Assembly (NCBI GenBank): GCA_038526735.1
Contig: JBCBGM010000006.1
Coordinates: forward strand, 13,462 to 77,461
Origin: Rubricella sp038526735
Lineage (GTDB): Bacteria; Pseudomonadota; Alphaproteobacteria; Rhodobacterales; Rhodobacteraceae
DNA length: 64,000 nucleotides
Reading direction: 5' to 3'
Below are positions 34,680 through 43,123 of the stretch, piece by piece. Numbering within the stretch: the first letter of the stretch is position 1; every line of letters starts with the position of its first letter. Under the pieces are notes generated by a model. The model had not been told where the DNA came from. It did no database searches and saw only the letters and a program-made list of their open reading frames with translations. A program made the position numbers and the translations under genes.

Positions 34680-36326
34680 ATGGCAACGCTCCATAGCCTG
34701 CGCGCATACCGTGGACGTGATTTTGACGGCGTACCCAACGGGGGCAGCCTGCCCACGACGCTTGGGTCTTCGGTCTCTCTCGACAACACGGGCGGGCGCG
34801 ATTTTATCGTCAGCGACACCGGCAGCGCGTTTTCGGGCGTTGTGGACGTCGACATCAACAACAATGCCCGCACCGCCGAGATCACCGCCACCTATGTTTT
34901 AGAGACTGACCCGCCGGGTGGCGCGGATGTCACGCTTTATGAGATTACGCTCAATTCGGCGATCAATGGCTCCACGCTGATCTATGTCTTCGATGGGCCC
35001 GGACCGGCCACCTCTGACAACTTCACGATCAGCTCATATACGCTCGGGGCCGCCTCCCCCGATTACGAAGACCTCGACAGTGACGTCGAAGGGGTCACCG
35101 GCAATGATTTTCCCAGCAATGACAACACCGGCGACGACACGGTCTTTGGCTATGACGGCAATGACACGATCCGCGCCGGCAATGGCGAAGACACCGTCTT
35201 TGGCGGTGACGGGAACGACAACATTCGCGGTCAGGGCCAGGCCGACACGATCCACGGCGATGCAGGCAATGACGTTGTCGATGGTGATGGCGGCGCTGAC
35301 ACGCTCTTTGGCGGTACCGGCTCTGACACGCTCACGGGCGATGGTGGGAATGACACGCTCTACGGCAGCGACGCCTCCACCGATGATGGGGAGCAAGACA
35401 CGCTCACGGGGGGCAACGGGTTTGATGAGTTCGTTATCCTCGACGGCAGCAACGACATCATCACCGATTTTGGTCAGGGTTCTGACAGCATCACCGATGG
35501 CAACAGTGCCAACAACGACCGGGTCACGCTCAGCAGTTTCTATGACACGCTGGAGGCGCTGCGCGATGATTTCAGCGACAATGGCATACTCGACAACCCC
35601 GACAACGGCGCGCTGAACCTCACCATCTCAGGCATCACCCGCGATGATCTGACGACGGATACCACCGGCGTTGTCTGCTTCACCACGGGCACTCTGATCA
35701 CCACGCCGCGAGGCCCGGTATTGGTGGAGGCGCTGCGGCCCGGAGATATCGTCTCCACCCTCGACAACGGATTGCAGCCGGTGCGCTGGGTCGGAAAGCG
35801 CAGCCTGAGTGCACTACGGCTAAAGCTCTACCCGCATTTGCGCCCCATTCTGGTGCGCGCAAACGCTTTCGGAGATGGTCGCCCGGTGCGGGACATGCGC
35901 GTCTCTCCGCAGCATCGGCTCTTGGTGAAAGCAGCAGAGGCGCAGGCGATGTTTGGCACGAATGAAGTGCTGGTCCCTGCCTGCCACCTCGTCGATGGGG
36001 TTCGTATTCTCTATGACACCGCACCAATGGGCGTGACGTACGTACATTTCCTCTGCGAAGAGCACCAGATCGTCGATGCAGATGGCTGCCTGTCAGAGAC
36101 GTTCCATCCCGGGCCCGTCGGCCTCTCCACCCTCGATGACGCGGCCTTGCAAAAGATGGCAGAGCTGTTCCCAGAGATTGAAGACGGCCATGTGCCGTTT
36201 CCGCTGGCCCGCAAAGAGCTGAAAAAACGCGAAGCGCATCTCTTGCGCTCAACGCGCGATGTAACGGTCCGACCGATGGTTTACCGCCAGAAATCCGTTC
36301 AGCACCACCGCGCCCAAAAACGATAG
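34680..36326 (+). CDS. RTX-repeat protein with C-terminal Hint domain, copy 3
   Basis: The third and shortest paralogue, 548 residues, 68 bp after the second. N-terminal domain MATLHSLRAYRGRDFDG, about eight calcium-binding repeats (150-245), then a Hint domain from Cys333 (VCFTTGTLITT) with SPQHRL and ETFHPGPVG. Its Hint domain is closer to copy 2 than to copy 1 (STLDNGLQPVRW is shared by copies 2 and 3). The last 78 bases overlap the convergent YitT-type gene. Localisation and target are unknown; surface display or secretion is inferred from the repeats. Confidence 0.87.
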   Translation: MATLHSLRAYRGRDFDGVPNGGSLPTTLGSSVSLDNTGGRDFIVSDTGSAFSGVVDVDINNNARTAEITATYVLETDPPGGADVTLYEITLNSAINGSTLIYVFDGPGPATSDNFTISSYTLGAASPDYEDLDSDVEGVTGNDFPSNDNTGDDTVFGYDGNDTIRAGNGEDTVFGGDGNDNIRGQGQADTIHGDAGNDVVDGDGGADTLFGGTGSDTLTGDGGNDTLYGSDASTDDGEQDTLTGGNGFDEFVILDGSNDIITDFGQGSDSITDGNSANNDRVTLSSFYDTLEALRDDFSDNGILDNPDNGALNLTISGITRDDLTTDTTGVVCFTTGTLITTPRGPVLVEALRPGDIVSTLDNGLQPVRWVGKRSLSALRLKLYPHLRPILVRANAFGDGRPVRDMRVSPQHRLLVKAAEAQAMFGTNEVLVPACHLVDGVRILYDTAPMGVTYVHFLCEEHQIVDADGCLSETFHPGPVGLSTLDDAALQKMAELFPEIEDGHVPFPLARKELKKREAHLLRSTRDVTVRPMVYRQKSVQHHRAQKR

Positions 36327-36941
36327 CGCGACCAGCGGCCAAGGCAGTGTCGCAAGGGCGATCAGGAAGATGCAGGCGTCCAGCGCAAGCTGGGTGAGGC
36401 CCGCGCGGATGTTGAAGCGATCTTGCAAGTAGATCGCCAAAATCCCCACCCCACCGAGGGAGGCGCGATGGCGAAACACGCCCAAAAGGCCAAACCCTGT
36501 CAGCAGCCCGCCAATGATCGCGCCATAGGTCGCGTTCACGCCGGAGATGTCAAAGAACTGCGGCTGGATCTCGATCCAGACCGACAGAGCGGCCACGGCG
36601 ACGAAGGATTTGATGGTAAACGCCCAGCCCATCCGCGTGATGGCGAGGTAATAGAACGGCAGGTTCATTGCGAAAAACAGCACGCCCACCTCAAGCCCGG
36701 TCAGATAGCTGGTGACCAGCGCAAGCCCGGCGATACCCGAGGTTACAAGGCCAAGCTGCTCATAGAAGGCTAAACCAAGCCCCACCAACAGGATCGACGC
36801 GAGCAACCCTTGCGCATCCTCCCAGGGCGCGTGATGCGTCGCGGTAGAAGACCACTCCCCCCACCGCCGCTGGAGCGTCGCGCTTTCGTTGCTATCGGGC
36901 AAAACTGGCATAGATGAGAGGATAGTCAGCATTGCTGACAT
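36249..36941 (-). CDS. YitT-family membrane protein
   Basis: A polytopic inner-membrane protein of about 230 residues with five or six hydrophobic segments from LLASILLVGLGLAFYEQLGL onward; GLVTSGIAGLALV and ATYGAIIGGLLTGFGLLGVFRH.ASLGG match the YitT/DUF161 pattern. The function of this family is not established; a transport role is often assumed. The start is unsure: the frame opens with GTG at 36968 inside the trigger factor terminator, and ATG codons at 36941, 36932 and 36911 are all possible. It overlaps the end of the third RTX gene tail to tail. Confidence 0.75.
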   Translation of the reverse strand: MSAMLTILSSMPVLPDSNESATLQRRWGEWSSTATHHAPWEDAQGLLASILLVGLGLAFYEQLGLVTSGIAGLALVTSYLTGLEVGVLFFAMNLPFYYLAITRMGWAFTIKSFVAVAALSVWIEIQPQFFDISGVNATYGAIIGGLLTGFGLLGVFRHRASLGGVGILAIYLQDRFNIRAGLTQLALDACIFLIALATLPWPLVALSFLGAVVLNGFLAVNHRSDRYIAR

Positions 36942-36968
36942 ATCAAGAACGCTCTTGCCGCAGCGCAC

Positions 36969-36997
36969 AAAAAAAGGGCGGCCCGCTTGGACCGCCC
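36969..36997 (-). terminator. Rho-independent terminator of tig
   Basis: On the minus strand GGGCGGTCC pairs with GGGCCGCCC (one G-U pair, four-base loop) and is followed by seven T. It lies 22 bp past the tig stop codon. Confidence 0.9.
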
Positions 36998-37018
36998 CTC
37001 AAACTCAAACCGAGAGGA

Positions 37019-38353
37019 TTATTCCTCGTCGAGCGCCTCAATGGCTTTTTGCAGGTCATCCTTTGAGACGGTGGTCTCAGAAATCTCAGCAAGCTCAAGG
37101 ATATAATCGACGACCTTATCTTCAAAGATCGGCGCACGCACCTGCTGGAGCATCGCCTCGTTCTGGCGGATGAAGTCGAAGAACGCCTTCTCTTGCCCCG
37201 GATACTGCTGCGCCTGGCGGAAGATCGCCTGGTTCATCTCCTGCTCGGTCACAGTGATCTCGGCTTTAGAGCCGACTTCCGCCAGCAACAGACCAAGGCG
37301 CACCCGGCGCTCGGCGAGCGTGTTGTGCTCGTCGGTCGCCTCAATCTCGGGGTGGTCGTGGCCCTCAACCTCGGGGTTCTCGTCGTGCCAAAGCTGATGC
37401 GCGATTTGCTTGGCCTCGCTCTCGACCATCGAGGGCGGCAGATCGAAAGAGAACGCCTCATCGAGCGCATCCAGCAGGTTGCGCTTGAGCACGGTGCGCG
37501 CGGCACCGCCATACTCAGACGACAACCGCTCAGAAAGTTGCCCTTTGAGCGCGTCGAGGTCGTCGGCACCGTAGCGCTTGGCAAGCTCGTCATCGATGGG
37601 GGCGTTCTCGGGCGCGCCGATCTCTTTGATCGTGCAGGTGAACACCGCCTCTTTGCCCGCCAGATGCTCCGCCTGATACTCAGCGGGGAAGGTCACAGTG
37701 ACCTCAATCGGCTCATCGGCAACCTTGGCGCCAACCAGCTGCTCTTCAAAGCCTGGGATGAACTGGCCAGAGCCCAACACCAGCGGGAAGTCCTCTGCGG
37801 AGCCGCCCTCAAACGCCTCTCCATCCACCGTGCCAACGAAATCCATCGTGACCTGATCGCCGTCTTTCGCCTTGGAGCCTTTGCGGCGTGCCTTAAACGA
37901 CGGGGTGGAGCCCGCGAGGTTCTCAAGCGCCTCATCAATGGCGGTATCTTCCACCTCAGCAACCAAGCGCTCAAGCTTGAGGGTCTTGAAGTCAAACTCC
38001 GGCACCTCGGGCAGGCACTCGTAAGAGACCGAGACATTGACGTCGTCGCCCTCTTTCCACTCGTCGTTGGTCATGGTGACCGCGGGCTGCATCGCCGGGC
38101 GATTGCCGGTGTCCTCAAAATGGGAGCGAAGCGCGTCGTCGATGCTTTCCTGCATCGCCTCGCCCAGCACCGACTTGCCGAACATCTTTTTCATCAGGGC
38201 CCGCGGCGCCTTGCCCTTGCGGAAGCCCTTCATCTGGAAATCGGCGCGCGCGACGTCGAGTTTCTCATCCACTTTTGCGTCGAGTTCCGCCGCGCTCAGG
38301 ATAATCTCGTAACCGCGCTTCAGGCCCTCATTCAGGGTCTCGTTCACCTGCAT
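37019..38353 (-). CDS. tig: Trigger factor
   Basis: Ribosome-bound chaperone with peptidyl-prolyl isomerase activity. The 444-residue protein has the N-terminal ribosome-binding domain with the signature KGFRKGKAPRALMKKMFG (usual GFRxGKxP), a central FKBP-type domain (about 155-245, GDQVTMDFVGTVDGEAFEGG), and the helical C-terminal chaperone arms. AGGGG lies before the ATG at 38353 (MQVNETLNEGLKRGYEI), which matches family starts. clpP and clpX, common neighbours, are not here. Confidence 0.97.
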   Translation of the reverse strand: MQVNETLNEGLKRGYEIILSAAELDAKVDEKLDVARADFQMKGFRKGKAPRALMKKMFGKSVLGEAMQESIDDALRSHFEDTGNRPAMQPAVTMTNDEWKEGDDVNVSVSYECLPEVPEFDFKTLKLERLVAEVEDTAIDEALENLAGSTPSFKARRKGSKAKDGDQVTMDFVGTVDGEAFEGGSAEDFPLVLGSGQFIPGFEEQLVGAKVADEPIEVTVTFPAEYQAEHLAGKEAVFTCTIKEIGAPENAPIDDELAKRYGADDLDALKGQLSERLSSEYGGAARTVLKRNLLDALDEAFSFDLPPSMVESEAKQIAHQLWHDENPEVEGHDHPEIEATDEHNTLAERRVRLGLLLAEVGSKAEITVTEQEMNQAIFRQAQQYPGQEKAFFDFIRQNEAMLQQVRAPIFEDKVVDYILELAEISETTVSKDDLQKAIEALDEE

Positions 38354-38475
38354 TCCATGTCCCCTTGTCGTGCGGCCCAAACGCCGCTTGGCCCCATGTG
38401 TGCGGGGCTACGTCTCAATCCCGGCGCGTGTCCTACATGCGGGGCCGGTCGTCAAGAGCGGGAGGGCGTTTGGAG

Positions 38476-38503
38476 GCGACGAGAGTGTCAGTTCTCTCGT
38501 CGC
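38476..38503 (-). terminator. Hairpin downstream of the DEAD-box helicase gene
   Basis: GCGACGAGAG and CTCTCGTCGC form a perfect ten-base-pair stem with an eight-base loop, 25 bp past the helicase stop codon. No T-run follows on the minus strand, so termination strength is uncertain. Confidence 0.55.
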
Positions 38504-38528
38504 GCTGTTGCTTGGTGTGCCGAGAGCC

Positions 38529-39809
38529 TCAGGCTGCCTCACGGCGCGGGCGACGGCGGCGCTTGGGGTTTGCGCGATCTCCAGCAGGTTTTCCGCCCGT
38601 GGGTGCGGGCTTGCGCCGAGGCTTTCCACGCGGCTTTGGCTTGGCGTGCACCTCTGCCGAGGGCGTGCCGCTCGCCACCGTGATCTCGATCTTCATCAGC
38701 TTCTCGATCTGGCGCAGGAGTTTGCCCTCTTCGGGCGCACAAAAGGCAATCGCCTCCCCATCAGCGCCGGCGCGCGCGGTGCGGCCGATGCGGTGCACGT
38801 AGTTTTCGGGCACCTCGGGCAGCTCATAGTTGATCACGCAGGTCACACCCGGAATGTCGATACCCCGCGCGGCCACGTCTGTCGCCACCAGAACCATCGT
38901 CTGCCCCTCGCGAAATGCCTTAATCGCGCGGTCACGCTGGCCCTGGCTTTTGTTGCCGTGGATCGAGTCAACGCTAAAGCCATCGGCCCGCAGGCCTTTC
39001 ATCAACCGCTCTGCCCCATGCTTGGTGCGGGCAAACACGAGCGTGCGTTGGCTCTCTCTTTCGCCAAGAACCTCGCGCAGTTTTGCGGGCTTCTCGGGCT
39101 TTTCGAGGAAATGCACGGCTTGCGAGATCTTATCCGCCGCTTTGCCCGGAGGGGCCACCTGCACGCGCTCGGGGTTGGAGAGATAGGCGCGGCTCAACTC
39201 CTCCATCTGCTTGGGCATGGTTGCGGAGAACAGCATCGTCCGGCGCGGCGTGCCGAGTTTTGGCGCGATTTGGCGGAGGGCGTGAATAAAGCCCATGTCG
39301 AGCATCTGATCCGCCTCATCGAGCACAAGATGCCGTGTGTTCGACAAATCCACCGCGCGGCGGCCCATCAGGTCGATCAAACGCCCCGGTGTCGCCACGA
39401 GGATATCCGTGCCACGTGACAGCACCGAGATTTGCTTGCCGATGGACTGACCCCCAACCACCACCGTCACCTTGAGCGGCGTTTTGGAGACCAGAAGTTT
39501 GAGGTTCGCGGCGATCTGGTTCACCAGCTCGCGCGTAGGCGCGAGGATCAGCGCCTTTGCGCCCTTTGCGGGCGGTTTGCCGGGCTCAGAGAGCAGCGCG
39601 TTGGTCAGCGGCAGCCCAAAGGCAAGGGTCTTGCCGGTGCCGGTCTGGGCGATCCCGAGGATATCGCGCCCGCTTAGCGCCAAAGGAATGGCGCGTGCCT
39701 GAATCGGCGTGGGCGCTTTGATCCCCATGCGCTCAAGCGCGGCAGTGAGAGTGGGTTGAAGGTCAAGCGAGTGAAAGTCTTGCAAAGTATGTCCTGACAA
39801 AGGCCGCAC
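38529..39809 (-). CDS. DEAD-box ATP-dependent RNA helicase, RhlE-like
   Basis: A 426-residue RNA helicase with the motifs in order: Q motif (APTPIQARAIP), Walker A AQTGTGKT (54-61), PTRELV, GG, TPGRL, DEAD, SAT, VATDVAARGID and HRIGRTAR. The C-terminal 60 residues are rich in Lys, Arg and Pro (GKPRRKPAPTGGKPAG...RRRRPRREAA), a disordered RNA-binding tail usual in RhlE-type enzymes. It likely remodels mRNA or ribosome assembly intermediates and may matter in the cold. It is transcribed alone, with hairpins on both sides. Confidence 0.93.
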   Translation of the reverse strand: MRPLSGHTLQDFHSLDLQPTLTAALERMGIKAPTPIQARAIPLALSGRDILGIAQTGTGKTLAFGLPLTNALLSEPGKPPAKGAKALILAPTRELVNQIAANLKLLVSKTPLKVTVVVGGQSIGKQISVLSRGTDILVATPGRLIDLMGRRAVDLSNTRHLVLDEADQMLDMGFIHALRQIAPKLGTPRRTMLFSATMPKQMEELSRAYLSNPERVQVAPPGKAADKISQAVHFLEKPEKPAKLREVLGERESQRTLVFARTKHGAERLMKGLRADGFSVDSIHGNKSQGQRDRAIKAFREGQTMVLVATDVAARGIDIPGVTCVINYELPEVPENYVHRIGRTARAGADGEAIAFCAPEEGKLLRQIEKLMKIEITVASGTPSAEVHAKPKPRGKPRRKPAPTGGKPAGDRANPKRRRRPRREAA

Positions 39810-40135
39810 AGCCCTTCAACGGCTCGCGGCATAGATGGGCGCGGCACCCTCACGGCGCAGCGCGGCATGGTCGGTGGCACCTCAAAACGCGCGAGAGGGT
39901 CTCGCGCGCCTGGCGCCGGTACTCCGAACCCTGCGTGAAGGGGAACTGAGAGGTTGTGTTGGTGCATCTGCTAGCTTCAGCAGTGTCACGCTCAAGCACA
40001 TCGATGGGCGGCACATGCGCCCTGCGGCGGCAAATGTCAAATGCTGCACCTGCGGCATAGCTGGCACAACGGGTCTTTCGCAGCAGGCATTCGTTGGGCA
40101 TGGTCGCCGCAAAACACCTTTGGGAGGCACGCCGC
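39810..40135. other. Intergenic region upstream of the helicase and VOC genes
   Basis: No gene is supported in these 326 bp. A perfect nine-base-pair hairpin, CGCGCGAGA/TCTCGCGCG with a three-base loop, lies at 39888-39908, about 80 bp upstream of the helicase start, so it may belong to the 5' leader of its message. Nothing else stands out. Confidence 0.4.
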
Positions 40136-40561
40136 ATGAAGCTCGAATTCCATCACATCAACGTGGTCTCTGAAGATGTGGACGGCCTTCATGCCTTCTA
40201 CACCAAGGTTCTCGGAATGGATGACATCCCCGCCGTTAGCTTTCCGCGCACGCCTGCGGCGGATGGTAAGGGGTATGACGGCAAAATCACCTTCGCGACT
40301 GAGGGCACGATGCAGATGCACATTGCCGAGCAGGATCTCGATGTCGCCACCAAGAACGGTCATGCGATTAACCCGGTCGAGCGGGGGCATTTTGCCTTTC
40401 GCACCGATGACATTGCAGCCTTCATTGCCTTGCTCAAAGAGCAAGACATCCCCTACTCCGACTACGGCACGACGTTTTCGCAGGAATGGCACCAGGTCTT
40501 TTTCCGCGACCCGGCGGGCAATGTGATCGAGGTGCATGGTCTTGTGGCTGACGAGGCGTAG
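40136..40561 (+). CDS. VOC-family (glyoxalase/dioxygenase fold) protein
   Basis: A 141-residue vicinal-oxygen-chelate protein: two beta-alpha-beta-beta-beta modules, FHHINVVSEDVDGLHAFYTKVLGM and GHFAFRTDDIAAFIALLKEQDIPY, the latter followed by WHQVFFRDPAGNVIEVHG. Candidate metal ligands are His5 or His6, His97-type GHFAF and Glu in VIEVHG. Members include glyoxalase I, fosfomycin thiol transferases and extradiol dioxygenases, and the reaction cannot be named here. GGGAGG nine bases upstream supports the ATG at 40136 over an in-frame start 42 bases earlier. Confidence 0.85.
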   Translation: MKLEFHHINVVSEDVDGLHAFYTKVLGMDDIPAVSFPRTPAADGKGYDGKITFATEGTMQMHIAEQDLDVATKNGHAINPVERGHFAFRTDDIAAFIALLKEQDIPYSDYGTTFSQEWHQVFFRDPAGNVIEVHGLVADEA

Positions 40562-40637
40562 CCTCGCACGGTGAGCGAGATTGTCCTCCTCGCTCCTGCC
40601 CCCTACAACGCGTCGAGCGAACACAGGGGTTAGGCAA

Positions 40638-41636
40638 ATGCAGACGCGTAAACTGGGTGCAAACGGCCCCGAGATCAGCGCCATCGGCTATGGCGCGATG
40701 TCCTTCTCAGACATGTACGGCCCCACCAACGAGGCGGAAAGCCATGCCGTGCTTGATGCGTGCCGCGATCTGGGCGTCACCCATCTCGACACCGCAAACA
40801 TATACGGGATGGGCAAGTCGGAGAGTGCGATAGGTTCTTACCTGCGCGCCAATCCGGGGGCTGCGGAGAGCTTTGTGATTGCCACCAAAGCCTCCATCAC
40901 CAGCGATGCGCAGGGCAACAGGGTGATCGACAACTCGCCGGAGTACCTGGAAGCAGAGCTCGATAAGTCCTTGCAACGGCTCGGGATTGACTGTGTCGAT
41001 CTGTTCTACGCCCACCGGCGCGACCCGCGGTTTTCGCCCGAAGAGATCGCGGGGCATCTGGGCAGGCTCGTGGAAAAAGGCAAAACCCGCGCCATTGGGT
41101 TGTCGGAGGTTGCACCAACGACTGTGCGGCGTGCCCATAGCGCCTTTCTGGTTGCGGCGGTGCAGTCGGAGTATTCGCTGTCCACCCGCGCACCCGATCT
41201 GGGGTTGGTGCAAACCTGCGCGGAACTAGGGATCGCGCTGGTCGCCTTTTCCCCAGTGGGTCGGTCGTTATTGACGGATGCGCCGATCCCACAAGAGCGC
41301 ATCGCGACCTCGCCCTTCCTCGCCAACAACCCCCGGTTCATGGAGCCGAACCACAGCGCGAACCTTGCAGTGCTGCAGGGGTTCCGAGAGCTTGCCGCCC
41401 GGATGGGCACCACCGCGGCTGGGCTGGCGAATGCATGGCTCCTGACGCGAGGGGAGCATGTGATCCCGATCCCGGGCTCGCGTTCGGTGGCGCATTTCAC
41501 GGAGTGTGTGAAAGGGGCCGAGCTGACCCTGACCGCAGCGGACCTTACCGAGATCGACCGCCTCTTGCCCCTCGGTTGGGCGCATGGCGACCGGTACTCA
41601 GACGCGCAATGGATCGGGCCGGAGCGGTATGGGTGA
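40638..41636 (+). CDS. Aldo/keto reductase
   Basis: A 332-residue NADPH-dependent oxidoreductase of the AKR superfamily. The catalytic tetrad residues are in DTANIYGMGKSE (Asp and Tyr), KASI (Lys) and YAHRRDPR (His), and the NADPH-binding end has PIPGSRSVAHFTECV. It resembles the YakC/IolS-type group with TIM-barrel fold. The substrate is unknown. AGGGG precedes the ATG. Its last 39 bases overlap the convergent hexapeptide-transferase gene. Confidence 0.92.
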   Translation: MQTRKLGANGPEISAIGYGAMSFSDMYGPTNEAESHAVLDACRDLGVTHLDTANIYGMGKSESAIGSYLRANPGAAESFVIATKASITSDAQGNRVIDNSPEYLEAELDKSLQRLGIDCVDLFYAHRRDPRFSPEEIAGHLGRLVEKGKTRAIGLSEVAPTTVRRAHSAFLVAAVQSEYSLSTRAPDLGLVQTCAELGIALVAFSPVGRSLLTDAPIPQERIATSPFLANNPRFMEPNHSANLAVLQGFRELAARMGTTAAGLANAWLLTRGEHVIPIPGSRSVAHFTECVKGAELTLTAADLTEIDRLLPLGWAHGDRYSDAQWIGPERYG

Positions 41637-42266
41637 TGCCGCCCCCTTGCCCCGATACTTCTCGATAAACGCATCGATTGCGAGGGTACGGAAGTCTGGC
41701 AGCGCTTTCCCAAACCGCGCATGATCCCAGTCCCACCAGGCGATCTCCAGCAGCGCCTCTTCTTGCGTTTCGGTAAATCGGCGGCGGATTGGTTCGGCAG
41801 CAACGCCTGCCACGATGGTGTAGTTGGGCACGTCCTTGCTCACCACGGCCCCTGCCCCGACCACACAGCCATGCCCGAGCGAGACGCCGGCCAAAATCGT
41901 CGCACCATGCCCGATCCAGACGTCGTGGCCCACCGTCACCCAGTGCTTTTTGCGCCACTCGAAGAACTCGGTCTCATCCTCTCCAAACCCGAACATCTCT
42001 GCCCGGTAGAGCGCGTGATGCTGGCAGGCGCGCCAGGTCGGATGGTTGCCCGGATTGAGGCGCACCATGTCGGCGATGTTGGTGAACTTACCGATGGTCG
42101 TCCAAATGACGCTGCCGAAATTGCGGATGTAGGAGTAGTCGCCCATCTCGCAAGAGGCCATCGTCGTGAACCGGCCAACCTCGGTATATCTGCCGAGCGT
42201 CACATCGGCGCCCAACTCTGCGTCTGGATGCAGGTTGGGCGCCTCTGTCAGCGTTTTGCCGCTCAT
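41598..42266 (-). CDS. Hexapeptide-repeat acyltransferase of the phosphonate cluster
   Basis: A 222-residue left-handed beta-helix acyltransferase (xenobiotic acetyltransferase type). Hexapeptide turns are seen in GADVTLGRYTEVGRFTTM and VGHDVWIGHGATILAGVSLGHGCVVGAGAVVSKDVP. This subfamily occurs inside phosphonate operons and is thought to modify an aminophosphonate, in the role PhnO has in E. coli, although PhnO has an unrelated GNAT fold. Its ATG overlaps the stop of the second phnE gene by one base (TGATG), so it is the last gene of the phnD-C-E-E operon. An in-frame start 51 bases earlier is less likely. Confidence 0.88.
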   Translation of the reverse strand: MSGKTLTEAPNLHPDAELGADVTLGRYTEVGRFTTMASCEMGDYSYIRNFGSVIWTTIGKFTNIADMVRLNPGNHPTWRACQHHALYRAEMFGFGEDETEFFEWRKKHWVTVGHDVWIGHGATILAGVSLGHGCVVGAGAVVSKDVPNYTIVAGVAAEPIRRRFTETQEEALLEIAWWDWDHARFGKALPDFRTLAIDAFIEKYRGKGAASPIPLRPDPLRV

Positions 42267-43123
42267 CAGTGGGCTTTCTCGCCGATCGCCCAGTGACGGA
42301 TGTGCTTGGAGAGCCAATCAATGATGAAGATCAGCACCAGCACGTTCAGCACCACGAAGAAGACCTGATCATAGAGCTGCGCCCGGAAGCGCTCGATCAG
42401 GATCATCCCGATGCCCCCGGCCCCAACAATCCCCAGGATGGTGGCCGAGCGTGTGTTGGACTCCCAGAAGTACAACGACTGAGAGATAAAGACGGGCAAG
42501 ACCTGCGGCAGATATCCGTAGCGGATAATCGCGAGCGGCCCGGCCCCGGTGGAGCGGATCCCCTCAACCTGCTTTCGGTCAATGTTCTCAATCGCTTCAG
42601 AGTAAAGCTTAGAGAGTGTACCGAGGTCAGAGATAAAGATTGCAAGCACACCCGCAAGCGGGCCAAGACCCACAGCGCGCACAAACACCAGGCCCCACAC
42701 CAGCTGGTCAATGCCACGCAGGATGTCGAGGAAGCGCCGCACGATCTGCCGCACGATGCGGAAGGGCATGACGTTTTTCGCCGCCATGAACCCGATCAAC
42801 AGCGAGCCGAGGGTGCCGAGCAATGTGCCCAAGAACGCCATCGCGAGAGTTTGTGCGATCCCGATATAGATGTTGCGGTAGGCCCAGGTTTCCATGTCCT
42901 CCCACACCACCATGGCGCGCAGCAGGCGAAGCACACGGTCGGAGGCATCAAAGAGCCGCGCGATGTCAAAGTAAATCAGCGAGCCGATCACATAGACAAT
43001 CGCGATGACCCAAGGCGACCATTTGAGCACCTCTTGCCAGGTGGTGCGAAACGCCTCTGGATGGGCGGAACGGATGTCGCCAATCTGCGCGTCATTCACG
43101 TTCTCAATCGAAGCCATTTGCAT
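42266..43123 (-). CDS. phnE: Phosphonate ABC transporter permease (second PhnE)
   Basis: A 285-residue inner-membrane permease with about six helices. The coupling-loop region GLGPLAGVLAIFISDLGTLSKLYSEAIENIDRKQVEGIRSTGA and the end SATILGIVGAGGIGMILIERFRAQLYDQ are standard PhnE sequence. It pairs with the other PhnE to form the channel, which differs from E. coli, where one PhnE chain is used twice. It starts on the last base of the preceding gene. Confidence 0.95.
   Translation of the reverse strand: MQMASIENVNDAQIGDIRSAHPEAFRTTWQEVLKWSPWVIAIVYVIGSLIYFDIARLFDASDRVLRLLRAMVVWEDMETWAYRNIYIGIAQTLAMAFLGTLLGTLGSLLIGFMAAKNVMPFRIVRQIVRRFLDILRGIDQLVWGLVFVRAVGLGPLAGVLAIFISDLGTLSKLYSEAIENIDRKQVEGIRSTGAGPLAIIRYGYLPQVLPVFISQSLYFWESNTRSATILGIVGAGGIGMILIERFRAQLYDQVFFVVLNVLVLIFIIDWLSKHIRHWAIGEKAH

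Noticed and set aside
38389..38470. tRNA-like segment between tig and the helicase gene
   Set aside because: A CTCAATCCCGGCGC stretch recalls a T-arm, but no cloverleaf could be formed on either strand.
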